DNA of 64,000 nucleotides. Source: Chitinophagaceae bacterium (GTDB lineage Bacteria; Bacteroidota; Bacteroidia; Chitinophagales; Chitinophagaceae). Shown piece after piece: positions 25,576 to 34,052 of this stretch. Numbering within the stretch: position 1 is the stretch's first letter; the number at the start of each line of letters is the position of its first letter. The stretch spans positions 673,434-737,433 of the forward strand of contig JAHBTK010000001.1 in assembly GCA_019638625.1 (NCBI GenBank), read 5' to 3'. The notes under the pieces are model-generated. The model was not told the DNA's origin. It searched no databases and worked only from the letters and a program-made list of their open reading frames with translations. Both the position numbers and the translations under genes were made by a program.

Positions 25576-27696
25576 CTATTCTCTTTTTCGTACAGGCGTT
25601 TTTGTGGGCGGTTTTTTTGATGGCTTTGCCGGTTTAACGGACGGTTTTTTCTCAGGTATGGGCGCCGGTCGGGTGGAGGGCCGTGGAGCCGGTTTGGGTG
25701 TGGGCCTTGGCGTAGATGGACGCGTTGAAGGTTGCGTAGGCTTGGTTGTACCCGGTCGGCCGGGTTGTGGCCTGGCGTCGGGTCTTGTTGGAGGGATCGC
25801 CGGTCTTGTTGCCGGATTTGCCGGACGGGTGACAGGTCTCTGTATTTTATCTCTTGTAACAACTGCCTTCCTGTTTTGATAAATATTATTTTGTATAGCC
25901 GGACGTGTCGCTACTGCCGGTCGTGTGTTCCAGTTAGGAGGGCGGTTGGTAGTAATGTTCGGTCGGTGCGGCGGACGGTTAGGTGGGGGGCGATGGCCTC
26001 CGTAATATCCGCCATTCCATCCCCATGGCCGGTATGGTGGACGAAACATGGGAGGACCAAACCAGCCGTAACCATACCCGTTGTAACGATAATAGTGAAA
26101 CCATCCATAATTAAAACTTAACCCGAAGCTGATGTTCCATCCTGTCCAGGGGTTATAATGCATTCCGAATCCCCAGGTGTACGGTCTGGGATAGTACCAG
26201 TGCCCATACCAGGGATGGTAGTGCCAGCCCGTACCCCATACAATTGTATGGCGGTAATAGTAGCTTCCCAGGTAGCCGGGAGTATAACCAACATATACGT
26301 ATTGGGGCGTTGTTTCATATACATATACGTATTTGGTATTGTAGGCAGGGCTGCTTGCAGGAATTTTCTCGACATCGGAAGGTCTTTCATTCGCCACTTC
26401 CCAGGGCCCGACGGCATTGCCACTTTTAAACCAGATGCCATTTTCCAAAGCATAATATTGGTTATTGGGCGCAAGCATTACAGTCGTATTGCTATTTTCA
26501 GCCAGCCGGAGATTGGTATTTTCTATGGGAACGAATTTAGGTTCACCATCATAGGTCACTGTGCAGGTGGCGGTGCTGCGGTCCACTTTTGCGGTTTGGG
26601 GAAGATGAGCGTCCATGATGGCCTCTTCAGCGGCCCCGGTACCCGCCACATTTGCCAGCACTCCGTCTTTTTCCGAACCTTCCGGTATGGAAGCGAAAGC
26701 GTCGGGCAAAGCATCGGCAGGCACATATTCCCAGGGACCTTCAAGTCCGGCGCTGCTGTACCATCTGCCGGAAATAAGCAGATAGTTTTTCTGCGATTCA
26801 ACATCCTTAAATATCTCGTCGAGGGTGTTATCTACATATAATAAAGTAGATCCTTCTACGGCTTTGTAGGTGGGGTTGCCCTCCGTTTGTATCAGTTCGG
26901 CAGGTACGGTGCTTACTACAATATCTGTGGGTGTAGTAAAATTAGCGGGGGCTTCATTCCTGTCGGTTGTATCTTTTTTTTCCTCTTCTTTTATAGCAGC
27001 GTCAACCGCTTTAATTTTAGCCGGAAGCGTTTTAATATTTGTCCAGCCGGTTTTTACCTGGCTTGAACTGTACCAGAAGTTTCCACCGTAGAGGTAATAT
27101 TTTCCGTCGTCCGGGTTTTTTATGATCAGATAGGGAGAATTGACCACCCTTGTCATTTTGATGTTCTTGTCTTCCTGCTCAACAGGCTCTCCGTCCAGTA
27201 CGATTAACGTAGTGGGCTTATCTCTGTATAAGACAAGCGGGGGGTCGGTTTTAATGCCGCTTTCCGTATCGGTTTTTTCCTGGGCTATCATTTCATTCAG
27301 GCGTGCCGCGCTCAATTGTATATTCAAACCAGGGGTTTCCTTTTCAATGGTTGATTTTAAAAGTGCATCACTGCTTTCATCTCCATCGGAAAATTTAGAT
27401 TTTGATATGGTGGCTGTTTTAACCAGCAGTGTTTTATTTTCACTATCGGGTTGCAGCACAGCGTCAAACCACATTACGCCAAAAACAGGTTCATCGGTAC
27501 TTTTTTTACGTACAGACACCGCCGCCCTGGCGGATATCTGATTGCCGGCATATTTTTCCGGCTGCGGTTCATAAACGAATATGACAGCGCCATCTTTTCC
27601 TGAAATTTTTAATGGCCAGGTAGTTTGCGCATTTGCGTTTTGGCACAATACAACGAATATGAAACCACTGAATAATGTAATAATGAACCGGATCAT
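25576..27696 (-). CDS. Large secreted protein with aromatic/Gly repeat and Pro/Arg-rich tail
   Basis: 706 residues with a signal peptide (about 1-23). Residues 25-400 are a mixed alpha/beta region without a motif I can name with certainty; related proteins are often labelled carbohydrate-binding family V/XII. About 440-590 is very rich in Tyr, Trp, Gly, His and Pro (HYHPWYGHWYYPRPYTWGF and similar). The last ~120 residues are a Pro/Arg/Thr/Lys tail (RPAxxTRPA-type repeats ending TKTPVRKRE), strongly basic. The tail suggests binding to an acidic polymer or the cell surface. Convergent with the LacI gene, 47 bases apart. Confidence 0.8.
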   Translation of the reverse strand: MIRFIITLFSGFIFVVLCQNANAQTTWPLKISGKDGAVIFVYEPQPEKYAGNQISARAAVSVRKKSTDEPVFGVMWFDAVLQPDSENKTLLVKTATISKSKFSDGDESSDALLKSTIEKETPGLNIQLSAARLNEMIAQEKTDTESGIKTDPPLVLYRDKPTTLIVLDGEPVEQEDKNIKMTRVVNSPYLIIKNPDDGKYYLYGGNFWYSSSQVKTGWTNIKTLPAKIKAVDAAIKEEEKKDTTDRNEAPANFTTPTDIVVSTVPAELIQTEGNPTYKAVEGSTLLYVDNTLDEIFKDVESQKNYLLISGRWYSSAGLEGPWEYVPADALPDAFASIPEGSEKDGVLANVAGTGAAEEAIMDAHLPQTAKVDRSTATCTVTYDGEPKFVPIENTNLRLAENSNTTVMLAPNNQYYALENGIWFKSGNAVGPWEVANERPSDVEKIPASSPAYNTKYVYVYETTPQYVYVGYTPGYLGSYYYRHTIVWGTGWHYHPWYGHWYYPRPYTWGFGMHYNPWTGWNISFGLSFNYGWFHYYRYNGYGYGWFGPPMFRPPYRPWGWNGGYYGGHRPPPNRPPHRPNITTNRPPNWNTRPAVATRPAIQNNIYQNRKAVVTRDKIQRPVTRPANPATRPAIPPTRPDARPQPGRPGTTKPTQPSTRPSTPRPTPKPAPRPSTRPAPIPEKKPSVKPAKPSKKPPTKTPVRKRE

Positions 27697-27928
27697 AGTA
27701 GCGTGATTGTAAAAGGAGTAATTAATACACTATATACTTTGGAGGTACGAAGAAAAATGGTGTGTAATCAAAGGTGATTTGGTACAGTTAGGAACCGGAT
27801 ACGACCATTGCCTGCTCTGCCGTCACCGGTTTTATTATTTCCTTTACAAATATAGAAAACTCTTTTTCTCCTGACTTTACTTTTTTCCGGGAAGTGCCAT
27901 CACCTCATTGGTTGAAAAAACGGATACT

Positions 27929-29299
27929 TTACAATAATTGCATCACTCCATATACGGCCACCGTCAGTATGCTTATAACGCTGATCCATAAGAGAATGTC
28001 GAACATCCTGCCCGTTGCAACAGCCGTGGGTGTTTTGTACCGGAAACAAATAGCGGCATACACGATGATCAGCAGCAATACGGAACCTACCACCCCGCCT
28101 GATATGATCATCAGTACGGGGAGCTTAATAAAGAGATAAGCCATCGCCCACAGAAAGGGAAAAATAAAGGACAGGATGGTGATCAGTTTTTTACGTTGCC
28201 GGGTGTTGCTGAAGTTGATCCACCCTTTTTGCCCCGCGATATCCGAAAACAGCCTTGACCAGTAAGCAAGGGTGGCAAATACACTGGAAAACAGCACAAA
28301 GAATGCACCCACCAGGAAAATGATCCGGAAATTTTCACCCAGTGTTTGTGTGTAGATATTTGCGAGTACATTGATGAGTTCGTTGCCTTCGGGAATATCG
28401 TTGCTGCCATGTAAGATGCTTGCACCCAGGAGATAAAATGCCGCGGTTACCGCTGTGTAAACCACCATTGCTACCGTGGCATCCAGGTACATTACTCTTA
28501 TCCAGCCTGCTGCCCTTTGTTTCCAGCCGGCGCTGCCGTCATTAGCGCCGGTATAAGCAGCATAACCTTTTTCCAGGCACCAGTAGTTGTAGGAAATGAT
28601 CTCGTCGCTGCCCACTCCTGTGATGCCAAAGGCGCCTATTGCCAGCATCACCAGGGCTGCGGGCAGCTCAAATTGCAGCCCGCTGACCACATCCTGCCAG
28701 GTAAAGGCATACACGGTAAACTGAACCACTGCCAGCGAGACCAGGGTGATGACGGTGAACACCAGGAGCATAAACAGTGATGCCTTTTCCAGAAAAGGGT
28801 AGTAGTTCTTATACACCAGTAACGAAACAACGGCGGCAAGTACGATCACCCAAACGGGAACGGATACCTGTGGAAACAGCATGTGCAGCACTAATGCCGA
28901 CCCTCCCAGCATACCGCCTACCTGTATGATCTTTAACAAAGTGAGCAATAGCACTGTCCATACAGACCAGTGTGTGCCATTCATCCGCATTCCGGGCAGT
29001 TTATTAAATGAATGCATAACCGTTTCGCCGGTCAGAATCGCCTGTCTCCCAAATTGCAACTGTATCGCCACCTTTACAAAACAGCTCACCAGGATGATCC
29101 AGAACATGACAAAGCCTGCCTGGGCGCCCAGGATGGTGGTGGCAATCAACTCGCCGGATCCAACAATGGAAGCGGACAGGATGAAACCCGGACCTAAAAA
29201 ACGCAAACGCCCTGCAAGGGTGGCGGGCGGCTGTTTAAACGAGTCTTTACGAACGGCGTAGTTATCTGCGATCATTATTGGCATTAAGGAGTTAGACAC
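27929..29299 (-). CDS. Nramp-fold transporter lacking the canonical metal-binding motifs
   Basis: About 456 residues with eleven or so membrane helices in the Nramp (APC superfamily) pattern. Start codons possible at 29299 (GTG), 29284 and 29275 (ATG). In true Nramp Mn/Fe transporters helix 1 carries DPGN and helix 6 MPH; here the matching stretches read SIVGSGELIATT and ITGVGSDEIISYNYW, so the metal ligands Asp, Asn and Met are missing. The protein is therefore an Nramp homologue of unknown substrate, not a proven metal importer. It is divergent from the sigma-54 regulator gene. Confidence 0.85.
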   Translation of the reverse strand: MSNSLMPIMIADNYAVRKDSFKQPPATLAGRLRFLGPGFILSASIVGSGELIATTILGAQAGFVMFWIILVSCFVKVAIQLQFGRQAILTGETVMHSFNKLPGMRMNGTHWSVWTVLLLTLLKIIQVGGMLGGSALVLHMLFPQVSVPVWVIVLAAVVSLLVYKNYYPFLEKASLFMLLVFTVITLVSLAVVQFTVYAFTWQDVVSGLQFELPAALVMLAIGAFGITGVGSDEIISYNYWCLEKGYAAYTGANDGSAGWKQRAAGWIRVMYLDATVAMVVYTAVTAAFYLLGASILHGSNDIPEGNELINVLANIYTQTLGENFRIIFLVGAFFVLFSSVFATLAYWSRLFSDIAGQKGWINFSNTRQRKKLITILSFIFPFLWAMAYLFIKLPVLMIISGGVVGSVLLLIIVYAAICFRYKTPTAVATGRMFDILLWISVISILTVAVYGVMQLL

Positions 29300-29422
29300 T
29301 CATGTGCAGCCAATATACGAAGAAACTGTATTCCAAAAACGCTATTCCTGTTGCCTGTTCAGGGAACCCCTTATTATTCCGCTTATCAAGTATATATTGA
29401 TGATAGCCGTTTTAGCTTTAAT

Positions 29423-29444
29423 TTAGTTGCCCGAAGACAACTAA
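29423..29444. promoter_or_regulatory. Inverted repeat 15 bases before the NtrC-type regulator
   Basis: TTAGTTG (29423-29429) and CAACTAA (29438-29444) form a perfect 7-bp dyad with an 8-nt centre. It lies within the likely leader of the response regulator gene and could be an operator or a leader hairpin. Confidence 0.35.
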
Positions 29445-29459
29445 TAAATAAATTGGTTC

Positions 29460-30821
29460 ATGAACCTTAAAAATGCATCTATCCTGATAATTGACGACGA
29501 CCAGGACATACTCACGGCGGTAAGGTTGTTATTGAAAACGGAAGCCAGGTCTGTAGTCACAGAGAAAAATCCGGAGAACCTGCGTTGGCTGCTGTCGAAA
29601 CAGCAGTTTGACCTGATCATGCTGGATATGAACTTCAACAGTTCCATCAACACAGGCAATGAAGGATTGTTCTGGCTCCGGAAAATAAAGGAAATGGGCT
29701 CGGGCGCGGCTATTATTATGATAACAGCTTATGGCGATATTGACCTGGCGGTGAAATGCCTGAAAGAGGGCGCTAATGATTTTATGGTGAAGCCCTGGCA
29801 TAATGAGCGGCTGATCACCACCATTAAAGAGACACTGAAGCAAAAAGAAAGCCCGCACGTCGGGCAGCGCTCAAACGGATCCCCCGATACGATCATCGGC
29901 ACTGAATTACTGGGGAATTCAGAAGCCATGAAGGATATTTTCTACAAGATCAATAAAATAGCTCCAACAGATGCCAATATCCTGATACTGGGAGAAAACG
30001 GCACCGGGAAAGACCTGATAGCAAAAGCCATTCACCAGCAGTCGCTGAGAAAAGACAAACCTTTTGTGAAAGTAGATGTAGGCGCTCTGACGGAGAGCCT
30101 GTTTGAGAGCGAACTTTTCGGACACAAAAAAGGTGCGTTTACAGATGCCCGTGAGGACCGGGAAGGAAGATTTGAGTCTGCGAACGGGGGAACTCTTTTC
30201 CTGGATGAGATCGGTAATATCTCCCTCCACCAGCAGGCGAAGTTACTCACTGTTCTGCAAAACAGGATGGTTACCCGGTTGGGAACCAACCAGTCCGTTC
30301 CGGTGGATATTCGCCTGATATGCGCGACCAATGTACCTATAGCCGAACTGGCAAATGAAAGCCGCTTCAGGAAGGACCTTATTTATCGCATTAACACAGT
30401 GGAAATTACAGTGCCGCCACTGCACCGCCGCCAGGATGATATTATATTGCTGGCTGATTATTTTACGAAGCAGTATGCGGCAAAGTACCTGAAACCCATG
30501 CTGACCCTGGATGCCTCCGCTGCGGAAAAGCTCCGGCAATATCATTACCCGGGAAATGTGCGGGAATTGCAATATACCATTGAAAGGGCGGTGATCATGT
30601 CGGACAAGGATAAATTAAGCGCTGCCGACCTTATTTTTTCTCCTATTGAGTCCGGCGCCTTTTCTTCGGAAGAGCCGGTTGAACTCAACCTGAGAAATAT
30701 TGAGAAGAATGCTATTTTACGGGTAATAGAAAAGCATAACGGTAATATTACCAAAGCGGCAAAAGAACTGGGGCTGACACGTACTGCCCTGTACCGGCGT
30801 TTGAGTAAATATGATATTTAA
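29460..30821 (+). CDS. Sigma-54-type response regulator (NtrC family)
   Basis: 453 residues with the three expected domains: receiver (1-120; acidic DDDQD and phospho-acceptor Asp in LIMLDMNF, about 57; Lys in VKPW), AAA+ ATPase (about 145-385; Walker A GENGTGKD, Walker B GGTLFLDEIG, GVRE-like PGNVRELQ) and a C-terminal Fis-type helix-turn-helix (NITKAAKELGLTRTALYRRL). The loop that contacts sigma-54 reads GAFTDA instead of the usual GAFTGA. The partner kinase gene begins 20 bases downstream, so the two form a conventional two-component pair. Target genes are not evident here. Confidence 0.95.
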   Translation: MNLKNASILIIDDDQDILTAVRLLLKTEARSVVTEKNPENLRWLLSKQQFDLIMLDMNFNSSINTGNEGLFWLRKIKEMGSGAAIIMITAYGDIDLAVKCLKEGANDFMVKPWHNERLITTIKETLKQKESPHVGQRSNGSPDTIIGTELLGNSEAMKDIFYKINKIAPTDANILILGENGTGKDLIAKAIHQQSLRKDKPFVKVDVGALTESLFESELFGHKKGAFTDAREDREGRFESANGGTLFLDEIGNISLHQQAKLLTVLQNRMVTRLGTNQSVPVDIRLICATNVPIAELANESRFRKDLIYRINTVEITVPPLHRRQDDIILLADYFTKQYAAKYLKPMLTLDASAAEKLRQYHYPGNVRELQYTIERAVIMSDKDKLSAADLIFSPIESGAFSSEEPVELNLRNIEKNAILRVIEKHNGNITKAAKELGLTRTALYRRLSKYDI

Positions 30822-30841
30822 ATCTTGCGGTCACTACGGCT

Positions 30842-32176
30842 ATGTTTAAGAAATATGAATGGCGGATTTTAACCAGGGTATTGTTATTGTTTACAGTACT
30901 GTTTCTTACCTCTTGGGTAGCTGTAGGGGGGTATTATATCTACCTGGCTATACTGTTGCCCGTAATTGCTTTCCAGGTGATAGATTTTTACCGGTTTAAC
31001 AGAAAGGCGCAGGCAGAAGTGGACCAGTTTGTTGAGTCGGTACATTACCGCGATTTTTCCAGGCACTTTAATGTAAAGAAGGCGCCTGTTGAACTGCAAC
31101 CGCTTCGCAGGGGGTTCAACGATATCAATTCCGCATTTAAGATAATCAGTAAAGAAAGAGAGACGCAATACCAATACCTGCAAAAAATACTGGAGCTCGT
31201 GGACACCGGCATATTATCCTATGATCATGAAACCGGCGAAACGGGATGGATGAATGAATCATTGAAGAAGTTATTGGGTATTCCTTATCTGAAAACTGTC
31301 TACTCGCTGGAAAAAAGAGACAAGCTGTTGTACGACGGGATCATAGATCTGAAACCCGGCGACGGAAAAGTGGCCCGGGTAGCGAAGAGTAATATCAAGG
31401 TACTTCTTTCGGCTACCGCTTTCCAAACCGATGGAAAAATATATAAGGTAATCGCCTTTCAGAATGTAGATGAAGCGCTGGACGAAAATGAAGCGGAAGC
31501 CTGGAAGAAGCTGTTAAGCGTGATGACACATGAGATCATGAACTCGGTAGCCCCGATATCTTCCCTGGCGGACACATTGAAGAACAGGTTGCAACTGGCG
31601 GCAAGGAATATAGTGGATGAAGAAGGCACAGTAGAGGATCTTGAGCTGGGGATCATCACTATTAAAAGAAGGAGTGAAGGGTTGCTCAAATTTGCCGAAA
31701 CCTACCGGAACCTTAATAAGATCACAAAACTGCACCTGACGAAAGTATATGTGAGGGACTTTTTTGAAAACCTTTCTGTATTGATGGGTCCCTCGCTCGA
31801 ACAAAAGAACATTGACCTGGATGTGATTTTAAAAGACACGGACCTGCAGGTGGAAGTAGATACGAACCTGGTAGAACAGGTGCTGATCAACCTGCTGGTA
31901 AATGCCATGGAGGCTGTGAAGGACCGGGAGAAACCACATATTGTGCTTTCGGCATCCGTGGAAGCAAACAAGCGGATTGTGGTCAAGGTTATCGACAACG
32001 GCAATGGCATCCCTGCGGATATCCTGGACAAGATCTTCATTCCTTTTTTCAGCACCAAAAAAAGTGGAAGTGGCATTGGCCTCAGCCTGTGCAAACAGAT
32101 CATGTTAATGCATAAGGGCAACATCCAGGTGCAAAGTGTAGTGGGAGAAGGCACCTCATTTTCACTGGTATTCTAG
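30842..32176 (+). CDS. Sensor histidine kinase (NtrY/AtoS-like)
   Basis: 444-residue membrane kinase that should phosphorylate the response regulator just upstream. Two N-terminal hydrophobic helices (about 9-48) with almost no loop between them, a linker/PAS-like region (100-220), the phospho-acceptor His in MTHEIMNSVAPI (about 224) and a full ATPase domain: N box NLLVNAMEAV, G1 DNGNGIP, F box FIPFFSTK, G2 GSGIGLSL. With no periplasmic domain it probably senses a membrane or cytoplasmic signal. Confidence 0.94.
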   Translation: MFKKYEWRILTRVLLLFTVLFLTSWVAVGGYYIYLAILLPVIAFQVIDFYRFNRKAQAEVDQFVESVHYRDFSRHFNVKKAPVELQPLRRGFNDINSAFKIISKERETQYQYLQKILELVDTGILSYDHETGETGWMNESLKKLLGIPYLKTVYSLEKRDKLLYDGIIDLKPGDGKVARVAKSNIKVLLSATAFQTDGKIYKVIAFQNVDEALDENEAEAWKKLLSVMTHEIMNSVAPISSLADTLKNRLQLAARNIVDEEGTVEDLELGIITIKRRSEGLLKFAETYRNLNKITKLHLTKVYVRDFFENLSVLMGPSLEQKNIDLDVILKDTDLQVEVDTNLVEQVLINLLVNAMEAVKDREKPHIVLSASVEANKRIVVKVIDNGNGIPADILDKIFIPFFSTKKSGSGIGLSLCKQIMLMHKGNIQVQSVVGEGTSFSLVF

Positions 32177-32188
32177 TCCGAAAAAAAT

Positions 32189-32210
32189 AAACCCCGGAAC
32201 TCCGGGGTTT
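32189..32210 (-). terminator. Terminator of the 61-residue gene
   Basis: Stem AAACCCCGG (32189-32197) / CCGGGGTTT (32202-32210), 9 perfect pairs with a 4-nt loop. The U-tract exists only on the minus strand (A-run 32181-32187), pointing to the leftward small gene rather than to the kinase gene, although it can also serve convergent transcripts. Confidence 0.75.
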
Positions 32211-32395
32211 CAGGACGGGGAACTATGAGGCGCTATCGAAACGGCCTTCTTATATAAAAATTCCTTCAATAAATCGGGACCCCCGGCGGCATCTACAAAC
32301 TTCTTTTCTATAAACAGGGTGATCACCTGTTTCACCATTTCAGGTGGTAGTTTCTTTCTGCCGCCTCCCGCCTTTCTTCTCTTTTTCATCCGCAT
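32210..32395 (-). CDS. Small basic protein, 61 residues, unknown
   Basis: Unrecognised small protein. The N-terminus is strongly basic and Gly-rich (MKKRRKAGGGRKKLPPE), followed by two amphipathic helix-like segments (MVKQVITLFIEKKFVDA and PDLLKEFLYKKAVS). Its stop codon is followed at once by a terminator directed in its own direction, the best evidence that it is a real gene. It reads leftwards out of a very AT-rich intergenic region that carries a long A/T-only inverted repeat. The start may be the first ATG (32395) or the third codon. DNA- or RNA-binding is conceivable from charge, nothing more. Confidence 0.5.
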   Translation of the reverse strand: MRMKKRRKAGGGRKKLPPEMVKQVITLFIEKKFVDAAGGPDLLKEFLYKKAVSIAPHSSPS

Positions 32396-32529
32396 GTTTA
32401 TTTTTCATTTTGGTCAGAGGAACTATTGATATAGCTAACCGCGTGGAAAAACCACCTGCTCCGATTCATAGAATAAAATTAAAGTATTATTATATAAAAA
32501 TAATAATAATTATTAAAATAATAAAAAAT

Positions 32530-32565
32530 AAATTATTTATTTTATTATAGTAAAATAAATAATTT
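32530..32565. repeat. A/T-only 15-bp perfect inverted repeat
   Basis: AAATTATTTATTTTA (32530-32544), spacer TTATAG, TAAAATAAATAATTT (32551-32565). All 15 pairs are perfect. It lies in a block of almost pure A and T (32478-32565) between the small minus-strand gene and the PHA-system gene, and may be an operator, a UP-like element or a DNA-unwinding site. Confidence 0.6.
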
Positions 32566-32589
32566 CTCTCCTTGTATGAATGGGTATAG

Positions 32590-32597
32590 TAGCTTTG
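32590..32597 (+). promoter_or_regulatory. -7 box for the PHA-system gene
   Basis: TAGCTTTG matches TAnnTTTG exactly, 17 bases before the ATG at 32615. The -33 region is only a weak match. Confidence 0.4.
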
Positions 32598-32614
32598 CGA
32601 TATAATACTTAGTT

Positions 32615-32911
32615 ATGAAGATTGAAATACCGCATGACCATTCACGGGATGAGGCCAGGAATAAAATAAAAAATCTGCTTGCCGACCTGAAAGAGAAATA
32701 CGCCGGCCAGGTAAAAGACGTAGATGAAACCTGGACGGATTATAGAAACGACTTTGCACTTGCTATGGGACCGCTTTCTACCAAAGGATACATTAGTGTA
32801 GAAGATAAACTGGTGGAAATTGAACTGGAGATCCCGTTGTTCGCGTCTATGTTCAAAGGGCAGATCAAGTCGCTGATAGAAGAGGAAGCAAAAAAAATAT
32901 TGACCAGATAA
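32615..32911 (+). CDS. Polyhydroxyalkanoic acid system family protein
   Basis: 98-residue cytoplasmic protein of the PHA-granule-region family (PF09650 type). It has the typical start MKIEIPHDHSRDEARNKIKN, a central ALAMGPLSTKGYISVEDKLVEIE and a helical end (KSLIEEEAKKILTR). The family is named for occurrence in polyhydroxyalkanoate gene regions, but there is no PHA synthase here and the biochemical role is unknown. The next gene, a dipeptidase, starts 23 bases downstream on the same strand. Confidence 0.88.
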   Translation: MKIEIPHDHSRDEARNKIKNLLADLKEKYAGQVKDVDETWTDYRNDFALAMGPLSTKGYISVEDKLVEIELEIPLFASMFKGQIKSLIEEEAKKILTR

Positions 32912-32934
32912 TCAAACGATAATAATAACCCGGT

Positions 32935-34008
32935 ATGTTTATAGTTGATGCCCATCTTGATATCAGTATGAATGCCATGGAATGGAATCGGGATTTCAGG
33001 AAGCCTGTTGCCGACATACGCGATCGGGAAAAAAACCTAAAAGATAAATCGGACCGGGGGTTGGGTACCGTATGTTTTCCCGAACTCAGACGGGGAAATA
33101 TCGGTTTGATTGTGGCTACGCAGATAGCGCGGTATGTGGCGCCGGACAATCCCCTGCCGGGCTGGCACTCCCCGGAGCAGGCATGGGCGCAAACCCAGGC
33201 ACAGTTAGCCTGGTATAGGGCAATGGAGGCGGAAGGCGAATTGAGAATGATCAGGAACCGGGAAGAATTGCAGCAGCACCTGGATTATTGGGAGAGTGAT
33301 GTTTCCGTGAAGAAAACAATCGGTTATATTTTAAGCCTGGAGGGTGCGGACTCCCTGATTACATTGGATCATTTGCACACCGCGTATAACTATGGATTAC
33401 GGGCGGTGGGTCCCGCTCACTATGGTCCCGGGAGGTATGCAAACGGAACAGATGCTGTTGGGAACCTGAATGCAGACGGAGTGGCATTGATAAAAGAAAT
33501 GGATCAACTCGGGATGATACTGGATACGACACATTTATGTGACGATGCGTTCTGGGATGCTTTGGAGATATTTAAAGGACCGGTTTGGGCCAGCCATAAT
33601 AACTGTAGGAAACTGGTGGACCATAACCGCCAGTTCAGCGACGAAATGATCAGGGCGCTGGTTGAACGGGGAGCGGTGATCGGTTGTGCGCTGGATGCCT
33701 GGATGATCGTGCCTGGCTGGGTGCGGGGAAAATCCAACCCGCTCGAAATGCAATGTAACCTGGAACGGGCGGCAGATCATGTAGACCATATTTGCCAATT
33801 GGCGGGCAATACGATGCATGTAGGGATTGGCAGTGACCTCGACGGTGCTTTCGGGAAGGAGCAATCGCCTTACGACCTGGATACCGTTGCCGATCTGCAA
33901 AAGTTTGGCGGTATATTAAGCGCCCGGGGATATACGCAAGAGGATATCAGCCGTTTTATGCATGGAAACTGGCTGCGCATTATGAAAAAGGCGCTGCCTG
34001 CAAAATAA
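32935..34008 (+). CDS. Membrane-dipeptidase-type peptidase (M19)
   Basis: 357-residue dinuclear zinc dipeptidase of family M19. The first metal pair is in FIVDAHLDISMNA (His7 and Asp9 region), the bridging Glu in YILSLEGADSL, His ligands in DTTHLCDDAF and WASHNNCRKLVDHNRQ, and the late Asp in GIGSDLDGAFG. Members cleave small dipeptides including L,D- and D,D-types. No signal peptide is seen, so it is probably cytoplasmic. Position before an L,D-transpeptidase gene would fit recycling of cell-wall peptides. Confidence 0.93.
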   Translation: MFIVDAHLDISMNAMEWNRDFRKPVADIRDREKNLKDKSDRGLGTVCFPELRRGNIGLIVATQIARYVAPDNPLPGWHSPEQAWAQTQAQLAWYRAMEAEGELRMIRNREELQQHLDYWESDVSVKKTIGYILSLEGADSLITLDHLHTAYNYGLRAVGPAHYGPGRYANGTDAVGNLNADGVALIKEMDQLGMILDTTHLCDDAFWDALEIFKGPVWASHNNCRKLVDHNRQFSDEMIRALVERGAVIGCALDAWMIVPGWVRGKSNPLEMQCNLERAADHVDHICQLAGNTMHVGIGSDLDGAFGKEQSPYDLDTVADLQKFGGILSARGYTQEDISRFMHGNWLRIMKKALPAK

Positions 34009-34052
34009 AGGGAGGTTTATTTCGTATTTGTGTTTGCACCATAACCTTTTCT

